A DNA stretch of 64,000 bases. Origin: Modicisalibacter xianhensis (GTDB lineage Bacteria; Pseudomonadota; Gammaproteobacteria; Pseudomonadales; Halomonadaceae). The DNA lies in contig NZ_FOPY01000001.1 of the NCBI RefSeq assembly GCF_900113605.1, positions 317,669 through 381,668 of the forward strand, in the 5' to 3' direction. This document shows, one piece after another, positions 51,620 to 59,700 of this stretch; within the stretch, counting starts at the first letter, position 1, and each line of letters begins with the position of its first letter. The notes beneath the pieces were generated by a model. It had not been told where the DNA came from. It saw only the letters and a list, made by a program, of their open reading frames with translations, and made no database searches. The translations under genes and the position numbers were made by a program.

Positions 51620-52474
51620 ATGCTACAGACCATTGATCATGAACTGCTGCGCACGTTTGTTGCCATCGTCGACCACGGCGGGTTCACGCGTGCCGCCGAA
51701 GCCGTCAACCGAACCCAGTCCGCCGTGAGCATGCAGATCAAGCGACTCGAGGAGGATGTCATTCGACGCCCCTTGTTCGAGCGCGATGGGCGCCAGATTC
51801 GCCTGACCAGCGAGGGCAATACGCTGCTCGGCTATGCCCGGCGCATTCTCGACCTTCACGGCGAGGCGTTGAACGTGCTGCGCCAGCCCGACATGGTCGG
51901 GCGCGTCAGGATCGGTGTCCCCGACGATTACGTGATGCGCTTTCTGCCAGGCATTCTCAAGTCGTTCTCTCAGGTCTGGCCGCTGATCGACGTGGAGGTG
52001 CACTGTGAGCCATCGTCCCAGCTGCTGTCACGTCAGGATGGAAGCCTTGACCTGAGCATCGTGACTCGCGAAGTGGGACACGAGATCGGTGAGATCCTGC
52101 GCCAGGATGCCACGGTATGGGTCGTCGCCGAGAGCCACTCATTGCATCAGCAGTCTCCGCTGCCGCTGGCGCTCTTCGAGGAGCCGTGTTTCTGTCGCCG
52201 GCATGCATGCAATGCCCTGGCACGTGCCGGGCGGCAATACCGGGTGGCCTACAGCAGCCCCAGCCTGGCTACCCTGCAAGCGGTGGTCAGTGCAGGGTTG
52301 GCCGTTTCGGCCTGGATGAAGAGCCTGGTCGTACCGGGCATGCGCATCCTCGATGAGTCGGACGGCTTCCCTCCCCTGCCCGATGCCTCGATCGTTCTGC
52401 TACGTGCGCCTCAGGCTCACTCGCCGATCGTCGATGGGCTGGCACGCTATATCACCGAGGGCTTCAGGCAGTGA
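51620..52474 (+). CDS. LysR-family transcriptional regulator
   Basis: 284 residues from the ATG at 51620 (51611 is possible). The N-terminal winged helix reads LLRTFVAIVDHGGFTRAAEAVNRTQSAVSMQIKRLEE, matching the LrhA/HexA-like branch (RTQSAVSMQIKRLE), and the C-terminal effector domain begins VRIGVPDDYVMRFLPGIL. FCRRHACNALARAGRQYRVAYSS lies in the pocket region. Regulators of this type are often autoregulated and control the divergent neighbour; here that is the DUF1127 gene, 105 bases away. The ligand is unknown. Confidence 0.87.
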   Translation: MLQTIDHELLRTFVAIVDHGGFTRAAEAVNRTQSAVSMQIKRLEEDVIRRPLFERDGRQIRLTSEGNTLLGYARRILDLHGEALNVLRQPDMVGRVRIGVPDDYVMRFLPGILKSFSQVWPLIDVEVHCEPSSQLLSRQDGSLDLSIVTREVGHEIGEILRQDATVWVVAESHSLHQQSPLPLALFEEPCFCRRHACNALARAGRQYRVAYSSPSLATLQAVVSAGLAVSAWMKSLVVPGMRILDESDGFPPLPDASIVLLRAPQAHSPIVDGLARYITEGFRQ

Positions 52475-52480
52475 AGCTGC

Positions 52481-52978
52481 TCAGGCCGGCACGAACCTGA
52501 GTGCCAGGCCGTTGTTGCACCAGCGCAGTCCGGTGGGCTCGGGGCCATCCTCGAAGACGTGACCCTGATGCCCGCCACAGCGGGCGCAGTGATACTCCGT
52601 GCGTGGAATCAGCAGCACGAAATCGAGCTCGCTCAGCAGGTGGCCCTCGATGTGATCGAAGAAGCTCGGCCAGCCGGTACCGGAGTCGTACTTGGTCTCG
52701 CTGGTGAACAAGGGCAGGTCGCATCCTGCACAGCGATATTCGCCCTGGCGCTTCTCGGCATTCAGCGGGCTGCTGCCGGCCGGCTCGGTGCCGGCTTCAC
52801 GCAGGATATGGAACTGCTCCGGCGTGAGCCGTTGGCGCCACTGCGCTTCGCTCAGTGTCAGTGGCTGGATGTCCGCGGCGCGTTCGAGTTCCAGCTTGGG
52901 CCGTGCGCCAGCCAGTCCCGGCAGCATGCCTGCCAGTCCACCTAGGCCCAGTAGCCCCAGAAAATGACGTCGACGCAT
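52481..52978 (-). CDS. msrB: Tat-exported methionine-(R)-sulfoxide reductase MsrB
   Basis: 165 residues from the ATG at 52978. The N-terminus MRRRHFLGLLGLGGLAGM is a twin-arginine-type signal, so this MsrB works in the periplasm or membrane rather than the cytosol. The catalytic domain has zinc Cys83/Cys86 (CAGC) and Cys131/Cys134 (CARC), YDSGTGWPSFFDHI, CGGHQGHVFEDGP, and the active Cys154 in RWCNNGLALRF. The start is preferred over 53077 because it leads directly to the signal. It repairs oxidised Met on exported proteins. Confidence 0.92.
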   Translation of the reverse strand: MRRRHFLGLLGLGGLAGMLPGLAGARPKLELERAADIQPLTLSEAQWRQRLTPEQFHILREAGTEPAGSSPLNAEKRQGEYRCAGCDLPLFTSETKYDSGTGWPSFFDHIEGHLLSELDFVLLIPRTEYHCARCGGHQGHVFEDGPEPTGLRWCNNGLALRFVPA

Positions 52979-53030
52979 GGCGTTTCCTCCCGCAGCGTCC
53001 CTGCCAACGGCGCGAGGCGCTGACGACAAA

Positions 53031-53059
53031 AAAAGGGAGAGCCCGAAGACTCTCCCTCT
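53031..53059 (-). terminator. Terminator of pckA
   Basis: GGGAGAGTC and GGCTCTCCC (with one wobble) around a TTCG tetraloop, followed on the minus strand by a run of seven Ts, 35 bases after the pckA stop. Confidence 0.9.
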
Positions 53060-53093
53060 TGGATGCGGCGAGGCCACGAAGGTTCGACGAATC

Positions 53094-54677
53094 TCAGTCG
53101 AGTGACGGGCCTGCTGCCACGATGGCGTCGTCTACACCGGAGAACTTCTTGAAGTTCTCATTGAACTTGACGATCAGTTCACGCATCTGCTCATCGTATG
53201 AGGCGCCGTCTTCCCAGGTATCGCGCGGTACCAGCAGTGACGAGTTAACGCCCGGCACGCTGACCGGCACATCCAGGTTGAGACCGTCGATGCGCTGTGT
53301 CTCGGCATCCTTCAGGGCACCGGACTGGATGGCGCTGATCACGCTGCGGGTAGTGGGGATGCTGAAGCGGCTGCCACCCTGGCCGAAGCTGCCACCGGTC
53401 CAGCCGGTGTTGACCAGGTAGACGCGCGAGCCGAAGGCCTCGATGCGCTTGATCAGCAGGTCGGCATATTCACGCGCCGGACGCGGAAAGAACGGCGCAC
53501 CGAAGCAGGTCGAGAAGGTTGCCTCGAGACCGGACGAGGAGCCCATCTCGGTGGAGCCGACCTTGGCGGTGTAGCCGGACAGGAAGTGATAGGCGGCAGC
53601 TTCCTTGGAGAGGACCGACACCGGCGGCAGCACGCCACTCATGTCGCAGGTCAGGAAGATGATCGCGTTGGGCTCGCCGGCGCGATTTTCGGCCACGCGC
53701 TTCTCGACGTGCTCGAGCGGATAGGCGGCACGGGAGTTCTGGGTCAGGCTATCATCGGCGTAGACGGCATGGCGGCGGTCGTCGAGCACGACGTTCTCGA
53801 GGACGGCACCGAACTGGATGGCTTTCCAGATGATCGGCTCGTTCTTCTCGGAGAGGTCGATGCACTTGGCGTAGCAACCGCCCTCGATGTTGAAGACCGT
53901 GCCCTCGCCCCAGCCATGCTCGTCGTCACCGATCAGGTAACGCGCCGGGTCGGCGGACAAGGTGGTCTTGCCGGTGCCGGACAGGCCGAAGAACAGCGTG
54001 GTCTCGCCATCCTCGCCGACGTTGGCGCTGCAGTGCATGGGCAGCACGTCCTTCTCGGGCAACAGGAAGTTCTGCACCGAGAACATGGCCTTCTTCATCT
54101 CGCCGGCATAGCGCATCCCGGCGATAAGCACGCGACGGCGGGCGAAGTTGATGATCACCGTACCGTCGGAATTCGTGCCGTCACGCTCGGACTCGCAGAC
54201 GAAATGCGGCGCGTTGAGAATGGTCCACTCGTTCTTGCCCTTGGGGTTGTATCCCTCCGGACGCACGAACATGGTATGGGCGAACAGATTGTGCCAGGCC
54301 GTCTCGGTCGTGACCCGAATCGGCAGGTAGTGCTCGGGATCGGCACCCACGTGGAGTTCGGACACGAAACTGTCACCTTCGGCCAGGTAGTCTTCGACGC
54401 GCTCCCACAGCGCATCGAAACGTTCGCTATCGAAGGGCCGGTTCACACTGCCCCAGTCGATCAGTTCCGAAGTGGAGGGTTCGTCGACGATGAAGCGATC
54501 CGCCGGAGAGCGTCCGGTACGTACCCCGGTGTTCACCACCAGTGCACCGGTATCGGCAAGCTGGCCTTCGCCACGGGCAATGGCACTCTCGATCAACTCG
54601 GCGGCACTCAGATTGGTGTGAATCTTCACGGCGCGACGCTCTGTCGCTACCTGAGGAGCAGCTTGGGTAGTGGTCAT
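53094..54677 (-). CDS. pckA: Phosphoenolpyruvate carboxykinase (ATP)
   Basis: 527 residues. Motifs of the ATP-type enzyme: [19 protein letters not shown], the P-loop [39 protein letters not shown] with metal ligands, [15 protein letters not shown]-like [15 protein letters not shown], and [14 protein letters not shown]. It converts oxaloacetate and ATP to PEP, the first step of gluconeogenesis, fed by the two MQOs via oxaloacetate. It sits next to hslO as in E. coli, with about 230 bases between them. Confidence 0.97.
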   Translation of the reverse strand: MTTTQAAPQVATERRAVKIHTNLSAAELIESAIARGEGQLADTGALVVNTGVRTGRSPADRFIVDEPSTSELIDWGSVNRPFDSERFDALWERVEDYLAEGDSFVSELHVGADPEHYLPIRVTTETAWHNLFAHTMFVRPEGYNPKGKNEWTILNAPHFVCESERDGTNSDGTVIINFARRRVLIAGMRYAGEMKKAMFSVQNFLLPEKDVLPMHCSANVGEDGETTLFFGLSGTGKTTLSADPARYLIGDDEHGWGEGTVFNIEGGCYAKCIDLSEKNEPIIWKAIQFGAVLENVVLDDRRHAVYADDSLTQNSRAAYPLEHVEKRVAENRAGEPNAIIFLTCDMSGVLPPVSVLSKEAAAYHFLSGYTAKVGSTEMGSSSGLEATFSTCFGAPFFPRPAREYADLLIKRIEAFGSRVYLVNTGWTGGSFGQGGSRFSIPTTRSVISAIQSGALKDAETQRIDGLNLDVPVSVPGVNSSLLVPRDTWEDGASYDEQMRELIVKFNENFKKFSGVDDAIVAAGPSLD

Positions 54678-54820
54678 TATGGTGTCCTGGGCCCGTGGGC
54701 CGATTCTCTCTCGTTAGCCAAAAGCGTTTTTCTTCCTTGCGCTCGGCGGTTTCCCCGCTTCTGTGTAGAGCACAAACTTTCCTTTACGGACGCTGGGCGT
54801 CTCGGGTCGTCATTATGGCA

Positions 54821-54851
54821 AAAAAGCGACAGTCCGGAAAACGCGCTTTTT
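54821..54851 (-). terminator. Probable terminator after hslO
   Basis: AAAAAGCG and CGCTTTTT form an 8-bp stem with a 15-base loop; the minus strand ends in six Ts, about 60 bases after the hslO stop. Confidence 0.6.
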
Positions 54852-54907
54852 CTCCCCCGGTATCGATGAAATGACTCAGCCGGGAGAGTTCCACAAGCAT
54901 GACCTCA

Positions 54908-55783
54908 TCAGTGCAGCGTCGGTGAATCACCATCGGGCGAATCGAGCATCGCCTCGATCTCGGCCGCACTGAAATGGTAACGGGTGTGGCAGAAGTGGCA
55001 TTGGGTATCGATGGCCTTCTGCTCGGCCAGGATGTCGCGCAGCTCGGCCTCGCCCAGTGTCAGCAGGGCGTCGGCGATACGCTCACGCGAACAGGTGCAG
55101 CCGAAATGCAGCGGCTTGGGCTCGAAGACCCGGGCGGTCTCCTCATGGAAGAGCCGGTAGAGCAGATCGCGTTGCTCGAGAGTCAGCATTTCCTCGGCCG
55201 ACACGGTGCTGGCCAGTGACAGAAGCCGGTCCCAGGCATCGGGATCGCGGTTGCTGGCATCATCGGGTAACTGCTGCAGCAGCAGCCCCGCCGACCGCTT
55301 GCCGTTGGCGGTCAGCCACAGGCGCGTCGCCAGCTGCTCGGAACGGTAGAAGTACTCTTCGAGGCAACTGGCCAGATCTTCGGCCTCGAGGGCAACGATG
55401 CCCTGATAGCGATTGCCCTCGCGCGGGTCGAGCGTGATCACGAGCTGGCCATCGCCGACCAGTTGCTTGAACGAGGCATCCTCGGCCGGCACGTCCGCAT
55501 CATCGGCCAGTCGTGCAATGGCACGCAGTTCGCCACCGGGGTTGGATTCGGCCATCAGCAGGCTCAGCGCGCCCTGGCCGCGCACCTCCAGGCTCAGGGT
55601 GCCATCCAGCTTGACGGTCTCGGTAAGCAAGGCCGCTGCCGCCAGCAATTCACCGAGCTGGCGTTCCACGGCAGGTGGATAGGCCTGCTTGTCCAGCACC
55701 TCGGCATAGGTGGATTCCAGCGTGACGATCTCGCCGCGCACGTTGGTATCGTCGAAGATGAAACGCTGTATCTGATCGGTCAT
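54908..55783 (-). CDS. hslO: Redox-activated chaperone Hsp33 (HslO)
   Basis: 291 residues. The N-terminal Hsp33 fold ([46 protein letters not shown]) and the C-terminal zinc switch are present: CTC ([10 protein letters not shown]) and CHFC ([13 protein letters not shown]). Oxidation of these four cysteines releases zinc and turns the protein into a holdase. It lies in the gene order nucleotidase-hslR-hslO-pckA as in enterobacteria. Confidence 0.96.
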   Translation of the reverse strand: MTDQIQRFIFDDTNVRGEIVTLESTYAEVLDKQAYPPAVERQLGELLAAAALLTETVKLDGTLSLEVRGQGALSLLMAESNPGGELRAIARLADDADVPAEDASFKQLVGDGQLVITLDPREGNRYQGIVALEAEDLASCLEEYFYRSEQLATRLWLTANGKRSAGLLLQQLPDDASNRDPDAWDRLLSLASTVSAEEMLTLEQRDLLYRLFHEETARVFEPKPLHFGCTCSRERIADALLTLGEAELRDILAEQKAIDTQCHFCHTRYHFSAAEIEAMLDSPDGDSPTLH

Positions 55784-55826
55784 GAGTCACTATCGGTCTT
55801 GAAAGAATGAGAGAGCCTACCCGAGG

Positions 55827-56213
55827 TCACTCGGGGCGCTGACGCTGAAAACGCTGTATCTCGCGACGCTGCTTCTTGTCGGGCCGGCCCTGTGGGGCAC
55901 TCATGGCCTGGTTCGCCAGACGGCGTTTCTCGGTTTCACTCTCGCGTCGCGCCTGGCTCTCGGGCGTCTCGCGGTAGAGTTCGCGGGCTTCGGGTGCGCC
56001 ACGGCGCTGGTCGGACACTGCCAGCACCTCGACCTCCCACAGGTCCCAGCCCTGCGGCACCTTGATCAATGCGCCCGGTTCGACGGTCTTGCTGGTCTTC
56101 ACCCGGGCACCGTTGTAATGGACCTTGCCACCTTCGATGGCCTTCTTGGCCAAGGCACGCGTCTTGAAGAAACGCGCCGCCCATAGCCACTTGTCGATTC
56201 GTACGCCAGTCAT
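55827..56213 (-). CDS. hslR: Heat-shock protein Hsp15, S4-domain RNA-binding (HslR)
   Basis: 128 residues. The S4 domain is at residues about 4-65: VRIDKWLWAARFFKTRALAKKAIEGGKVHYNGARVKTSKTV. The tail is Arg/Lys/Glu-rich (RRESETEKRRLANQ; QRREIQRFQRQRPE). Hsp15 binds 50S subunits carrying peptidyl-tRNA after translation is broken off, and rescues them. Neighbours are the nucleotidase and hslO genes on the same strand, with 9 and 43 bases between them. Confidence 0.94.
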   Translation of the reverse strand: MTGVRIDKWLWAARFFKTRALAKKAIEGGKVHYNGARVKTSKTVEPGALIKVPQGWDLWEVEVLAVSDQRRGAPEARELYRETPESQARRESETEKRRLANQAMSAPQGRPDKKQRREIQRFQRQRPE

Positions 56214-56222
56214 GGGACTCCG

Positions 56223-56894
56223 TCAGGATCCGGCCTGGAGCGGTGCGGTGGGTAGCAATGCCGCAAACCGATCCAGGACGATGAACTCTTCCAACTCTTT
56301 TTCGGGACGTGTGCTGTCGGGCTGCTTGATGCCCAGCAGGTGGCGAATGCCATACTCACGAGCGCTCTCGAGTACTGCCGGATTGTCATCGATGAACAGC
56401 GTGCGAGACGGGTCGAAGGGTTCGACGTCCTGCAAGGCAAACCAGAATTCCGGCGCTTCCTTGGGCATGCCCAGATCGGCGGAGGACACGATGGCATCCA
56501 GATAGGCCTCGAGACCGGTCAGGGGCAGCTTGAGCGCCAGGCTCTCGCGATCGGCATTGGTCGCCAGCACGACCCGCGGATGGGCCTGCTTGAGCCACTG
56601 CAGGAAATCCAGCGCATCGCTGCGCAGGCCGATGAGGTGCTGGACTTCACGCTTGAGCGCCACGATGTCCACGCCGAGCTCGCGACTCCAGTAGGCCAGG
56701 CTGTACCAGTTCAGGGTGCCCTGCTCACGGATAATCCGGGCCCGCACCTCGTCCTGGGTGGCCTCGTCGAGTCGATGCAATTCGACATAGCGACGCGGTA
56801 AATGTTCCAGCCAGAAATGACTGTCGAAGTGCAGGTCCAGCAGGGTACCGTCCATATCCAGCAGCACGGTATCGATGGCACGCCAGTCGATCAT
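56223..56894 (-). CDS. yrfG: HAD-family GMP/IMP nucleotidase (YrfG-like)
   Basis: 223 residues. The HAD nucleophile motif is LLDMDGTLLDLHFDSHFW, typical of YrfG, then QGTLNWYSLAYWSRELGVDI, motif II VVLATNA, Lys in GMPKEAPEFWF, and motif IV LFIDDNPAVLESAREYGI. It dephosphorylates purine mononucleotides. It is first in the yrfG-hslR-hslO unit and divergent from nudE, the same order as in E. coli. Confidence 0.92.
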   Translation of the reverse strand: MIDWRAIDTVLLDMDGTLLDLHFDSHFWLEHLPRRYVELHRLDEATQDEVRARIIREQGTLNWYSLAYWSRELGVDIVALKREVQHLIGLRSDALDFLQWLKQAHPRVVLATNADRESLALKLPLTGLEAYLDAIVSSADLGMPKEAPEFWFALQDVEPFDPSRTLFIDDNPAVLESAREYGIRHLLGIKQPDSTRPEKELEEFIVLDRFAALLPTAPLQAGS

Positions 56895-56966
56895 TGGCCA
56901 GAGGCTCCACAGCGATGGTAAAAGGGTGGGAGATTGCTACGTCTCATTGTACTGGATACCTTTGCC

Positions 56967-57545
56967 ATGCCGCCAACGCCTCCCCGCAAGCCGAGCATCC
57001 TCTCCCGCGAGGAAGTCGCCCGTAGCCAGTTGTTTACCATCGAACGCCTGGACCTGCGCTTTTCCAACGGGGCCGAACGCACCTTCGAGCGCCTCAAGGG
57101 CGGCGGGCACGGTGCCGTGATGATCGTTGCCATGCCCGACCCGGATCACGTGCTGCTGATTCGGGAATACGCCGCGGGCTTCGATGACTATGCCTTGACC
57201 CTGCCCAAGGGCCTGGTCGACCCCGGTGAGGACATCATCACGGCGGCCAACCGCGAGCTGATGGAAGAGTGCGGCATGGGCGCGCGGAACATCGAACCGC
57301 TGGTCGAGCTTTCTCTGGCGCCCAACTACATGAATCACCGCATGCACGTGCTGCTGGCCAGCGACCTGTACGAAAAGCGTCTGCCCGGTGACGAGCCGGA
57401 GCCTTTAGTAGTCGAGACCCATTCGTTCAAGGAACTGCCGGCATTGCTTGCGCGCGAGGATTTCCACGAGGCACGTGCCATTGCCGCGCTGTTCATCGCC
57501 CGGGAAAAGTTGCGTAGCGATCGTGACCAGAACGATTGGTGGTGA
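56967..57545 (+). CDS. nudE: ADP compounds hydrolase NudE
   Basis: 192 residues from ATG 56967; a TTG at 56934 would add 11 unlikely residues. PTPPRKPSIL and VARSQLFTIERLDLRFSNGAERTFERL match the NudE start. The Nudix box is GLVDPGEDIITAANRELMEECGMG, following LTLPK, and LAPNYMNHRMHVLLASDLYEKRLPGDEPEPL matches the ADP-ribose/Ap3A/NADH hydrolysing branch. It is cytosolic. The ribosome site is weak. Confidence 0.93.
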   Translation: MPPTPPRKPSILSREEVARSQLFTIERLDLRFSNGAERTFERLKGGGHGAVMIVAMPDPDHVLLIREYAAGFDDYALTLPKGLVDPGEDIITAANRELMEECGMGARNIEPLVELSLAPNYMNHRMHVLLASDLYEKRLPGDEPEPLVVETHSFKELPALLAREDFHEARAIAALFIAREKLRSDRDQNDWW

Positions 57546-57564
57546 CAAAACCTGGCACAGAAAA

Positions 57565-57590
57565 ACGCCGCCACGCAAGCGCGGCGGCGT
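57565..57590. terminator. Terminator between nudE and the convergent repeat-protein gene
   Basis: ACGCCGCC and GGCGGCGT with a 10-base loop. On the minus strand it ends in TTTTTCTGTG, 27 bases after the repeat-protein stop; on the plus strand it lies 20 bases after nudE. Confidence 0.75.
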
Positions 57591-57616
57591 CATACCGGAC
57601 GTTACTCAGTGGAAAA

Positions 57617-58138
57617 TCAGTTGGTGACACCCTCTTGAGTCGCGGTGTCGCCAGCCTGGGTGTTGGCGGAACCGGTCTGGGTGCTCATTTCATCGCTGGG
57701 ACCACTGGGAATCTCGTCATCGGCACGCGGTTTTTCGGTCTCGATACGATATTCCTCGTCATCTTTCTTCATGGTGTCGCCATGCATGGTGCCATCGTGG
57801 CTTTCATCGCCACCGACCAGGCCAGGCTCCTCGGGATTCTTGGCAGTGCCACCCTTGACGGCAGTATCGCCAGCTTGGGTGTTGGCCGTTCCGGTCTGCG
57901 TGCTCAGGTTTTCACTCGGACCGCTGGGGATGTCATCATCAGCCCGCGGTACTCCATTGCCCGCTTCGCCGCTTCCATCACCGAATGCGGTACCACCTTC
58001 AGGCTTCATGGAGCCTTCTTCAGTGTTAGCCGATCCAATCTTTCCGCTTTCCATGCTATTCGTATCATCGGCGGCCAACGTCGTACCGGCAGAGCCGAAC
58101 AAGATGGCGGCAATCAGAGCGCTATAAATTCCTTTCAT
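57617..58138 (-). CDS. Exported acidic protein with a duplicated 30-residue unit
   Basis: 173 residues from the ATG at 58138, with GAGGAGGAG upstream. A signal peptide covers about residues 1-22 (ends GTTLA-AD). The mature protein is rich in Gly, Asp, Glu and Thr and poor in hydrophobic residues. Residues 64-93 and 137-166 are near-copies (25 of 30 identical), both built on PRADD-IPSGPS then STQTG-ANTQAGDTA; a shorter relic (GSANTEEGS) is at 35-43. It is likely secreted or surface-exposed and disordered, perhaps a salt-stress or surface-coat protein. No family recognised. Confidence 0.72.
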   Translation of the reverse strand: MKGIYSALIAAILFGSAGTTLAADDTNSMESGKIGSANTEEGSMKPEGGTAFGDGSGEAGNGVPRADDDIPSGPSENLSTQTGTANTQAGDTAVKGGTAKNPEEPGLVGGDESHDGTMHGDTMKKDDEEYRIETEKPRADDEIPSGPSDEMSTQTGSANTQAGDTATQEGVTN

Positions 58139-58307
58139 GCTACTCCTCCTCATTCCTTGGTGGCAGCGTCTAGCCTAGGAAATCCTTGTCCGAATCTCCA
58201 AGCGTACCTAGAAGCTAGAAACGATACGCGGGTTTTGCAAATGTTGTATGGCTTCCGACTGTAACCACGCGATAACAATCGCATGTCGGCACTGCCAGCC
58301 GCTGGCG

Positions 58308-59357
58308 CTACTTGAGCCGAACCCAACGCTGCTGACGGTGACTGTCGAGCCCGGCTTCGAGCAGTTGCATCACGGCCAAGGCCTCGTCTGCCGTGACCGG
58401 ATTGTCGGCCTCGCCGCGCAGGGCATCGCGCACGCCGGCATAGTAGGCCAGGTAATCGCCCGGCAGGGTCGAGTAGGACGTCGTCACCAGGGACGCCTGT
58501 TCTCCCTCGCCGTCTCTGGCCGTGAGTTGCCCATCACGCTCATCCTCGCCCCATGCCGGTGCGGGCGTCTCGCCGGCCTTGAGGCGATCCTCCTGAGGAT
58601 CCAGGCCGAACTTGACGTAACTCCCTCGCGTGCCGTGCAGCGTGAAGCGCGGCGACTCGGCGGCCACCAGCGCAGCGGCGTGCAACACCACGCGCATGTC
58701 GCCATAATCGAGTAGCGCATGGAAGTCGTCGTCGACCTGTGCGCCCTCACGCCGTATGGCCAAGTCAAGCAGGATGGCATGAGGCATGCCGAACAGCACA
58801 CGGGCCTGATCGAGCAAATGCGGCCCAAGGTCGTACCAGATGCCTCCCCCCGGCTTGGCCTGTTCCCGCCAACGGTCACGCACTTCGGGCCGGAAGCGGT
58901 CGAAGTGGGACTCGAAATGCACCAGGCGACCCAGGCGCCCGGACTCGAGAAGTTGCTGTACGGTCAGGAAATCACTGTCCCAGCGGCGATTATGAAATAC
59001 CGACAGCAGCTTGCCGCTCGCATCGGCAAGGCTCTTGAGCAACCGCCCCTCGCGCAGCGTCACCGTAAACGGTTTGTCGAGCACGACATGCTTGCCGGCA
59101 TTCAGGGCAGCCTTGGCCAAGGGGAAGTGCGTTTCGTTGGGCGTAGGTATCACGACCAGTTCGATGTCCGGACGCGCGAAAAGCGCATGGGGATCGGATT
59201 CGACCATCACGTCCGGCAAATCGGCATGCACCTTCCCTGCATCGCTGCTGGAAACGGCCGTCAGTTCCAGGCCCGGCGTCGCGGCAATCAGCGGGGCGTG
59301 AAATGTCTGGCTGGCGAAGCCATAACCCACCAGACCGACCTTGAACGTCTCCTTCAT
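58308..59357 (-). CDS. Gfo/Idh/MocA-family NAD(P)-dependent oxidoreductase
   Basis: 349 residues from the ATG at 59357 with AAGGAGGA six bases upstream. Rossmann start FKVGLVGYGFASQTFHAPLI, LVVIPTPNETHFPLAKAALNAGKHVVLDKPFTVTL with the catalytic E/DKPF Lys, and FHNRRWDSDFLTVQQLLESGRLG and GGGIWYDLGPHLLDQA of the C-terminal domain. The pattern is the YdgJ/scyllo-inositol-dehydrogenase-like branch. It acts on a sugar or polyol; which one is not evident. It is alone on its strand. Confidence 0.88.
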   Translation of the reverse strand: MKETFKVGLVGYGFASQTFHAPLIAATPGLELTAVSSSDAGKVHADLPDVMVESDPHALFARPDIELVVIPTPNETHFPLAKAALNAGKHVVLDKPFTVTLREGRLLKSLADASGKLLSVFHNRRWDSDFLTVQQLLESGRLGRLVHFESHFDRFRPEVRDRWREQAKPGGGIWYDLGPHLLDQARVLFGMPHAILLDLAIRREGAQVDDDFHALLDYGDMRVVLHAAALVAAESPRFTLHGTRGSYVKFGLDPQEDRLKAGETPAPAWGEDERDGQLTARDGEGEQASLVTTSYSTLPGDYLAYYAGVRDALRGEADNPVTADEALAVMQLLEAGLDSHRQQRWVRLK

Positions 59358-59503
59358 ACAATCCTCCTTGTCACGTGAACGTCGCCTGAAGCAGAACCCA
59401 TGACGCATGTCAAACAGACGAGAAAAACCGGCTGTCGACCTTCGTCTAACCGACCATACTTCATTTGTGGTTCTTCACCCACCGGAGATAGGAGAAGATA
59501 TCG

Positions 59504-59614
59504 ATGTGTTGTTCCGAAGAAAGTCTTGAACTGCTGGAATTCTGGTTTGCGTTGGAGTGCGAGCGGGAGAGGCTCGCCGAGGTCGATGACGAGGTGCTGC
59601 GCGAAGCGGCCTGA
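59504..59614 (+). CDS. Small protein of 36 residues
   Basis: ATG at 59504, TGA at 59614, with GGAGAAG seven to eight bases upstream. The sequence starts MCCSEE, then one acidic amphipathic helix (LELLEFWFALECERERLAE) followed by VDDEVLREAA; the Cys pair at residues 2-3 is unusual. It is followed by a strong hairpin terminator. No family recognised; it could be a spurious frame, but the spacing of ribosome site, frame and terminator fits a real gene. Confidence 0.5.
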   Translation: MCCSEESLELLEFWFALECERERLAEVDDEVLREAA

Positions 59615-59650
59615 GGTTCTGCTCGTACTGCCAGGGAAGCGGCAATTCAT

Positions 59651-59677
59651 CGAGGCCCGGCCAAGTGCCGGGCCTCG
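59651..59677. terminator. Hairpin between the 36-residue gene and ilvD
   Basis: CGAGGCCCGGC and GCCGGGCCTCG, a perfect 11-bp stem with a 5-base loop, 36 bases after one stop and 23 before the other. It can serve both convergent genes. Confidence 0.75.
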
Positions 59678-59700
59678 CCCTTCATAACATCTTCATAAAA

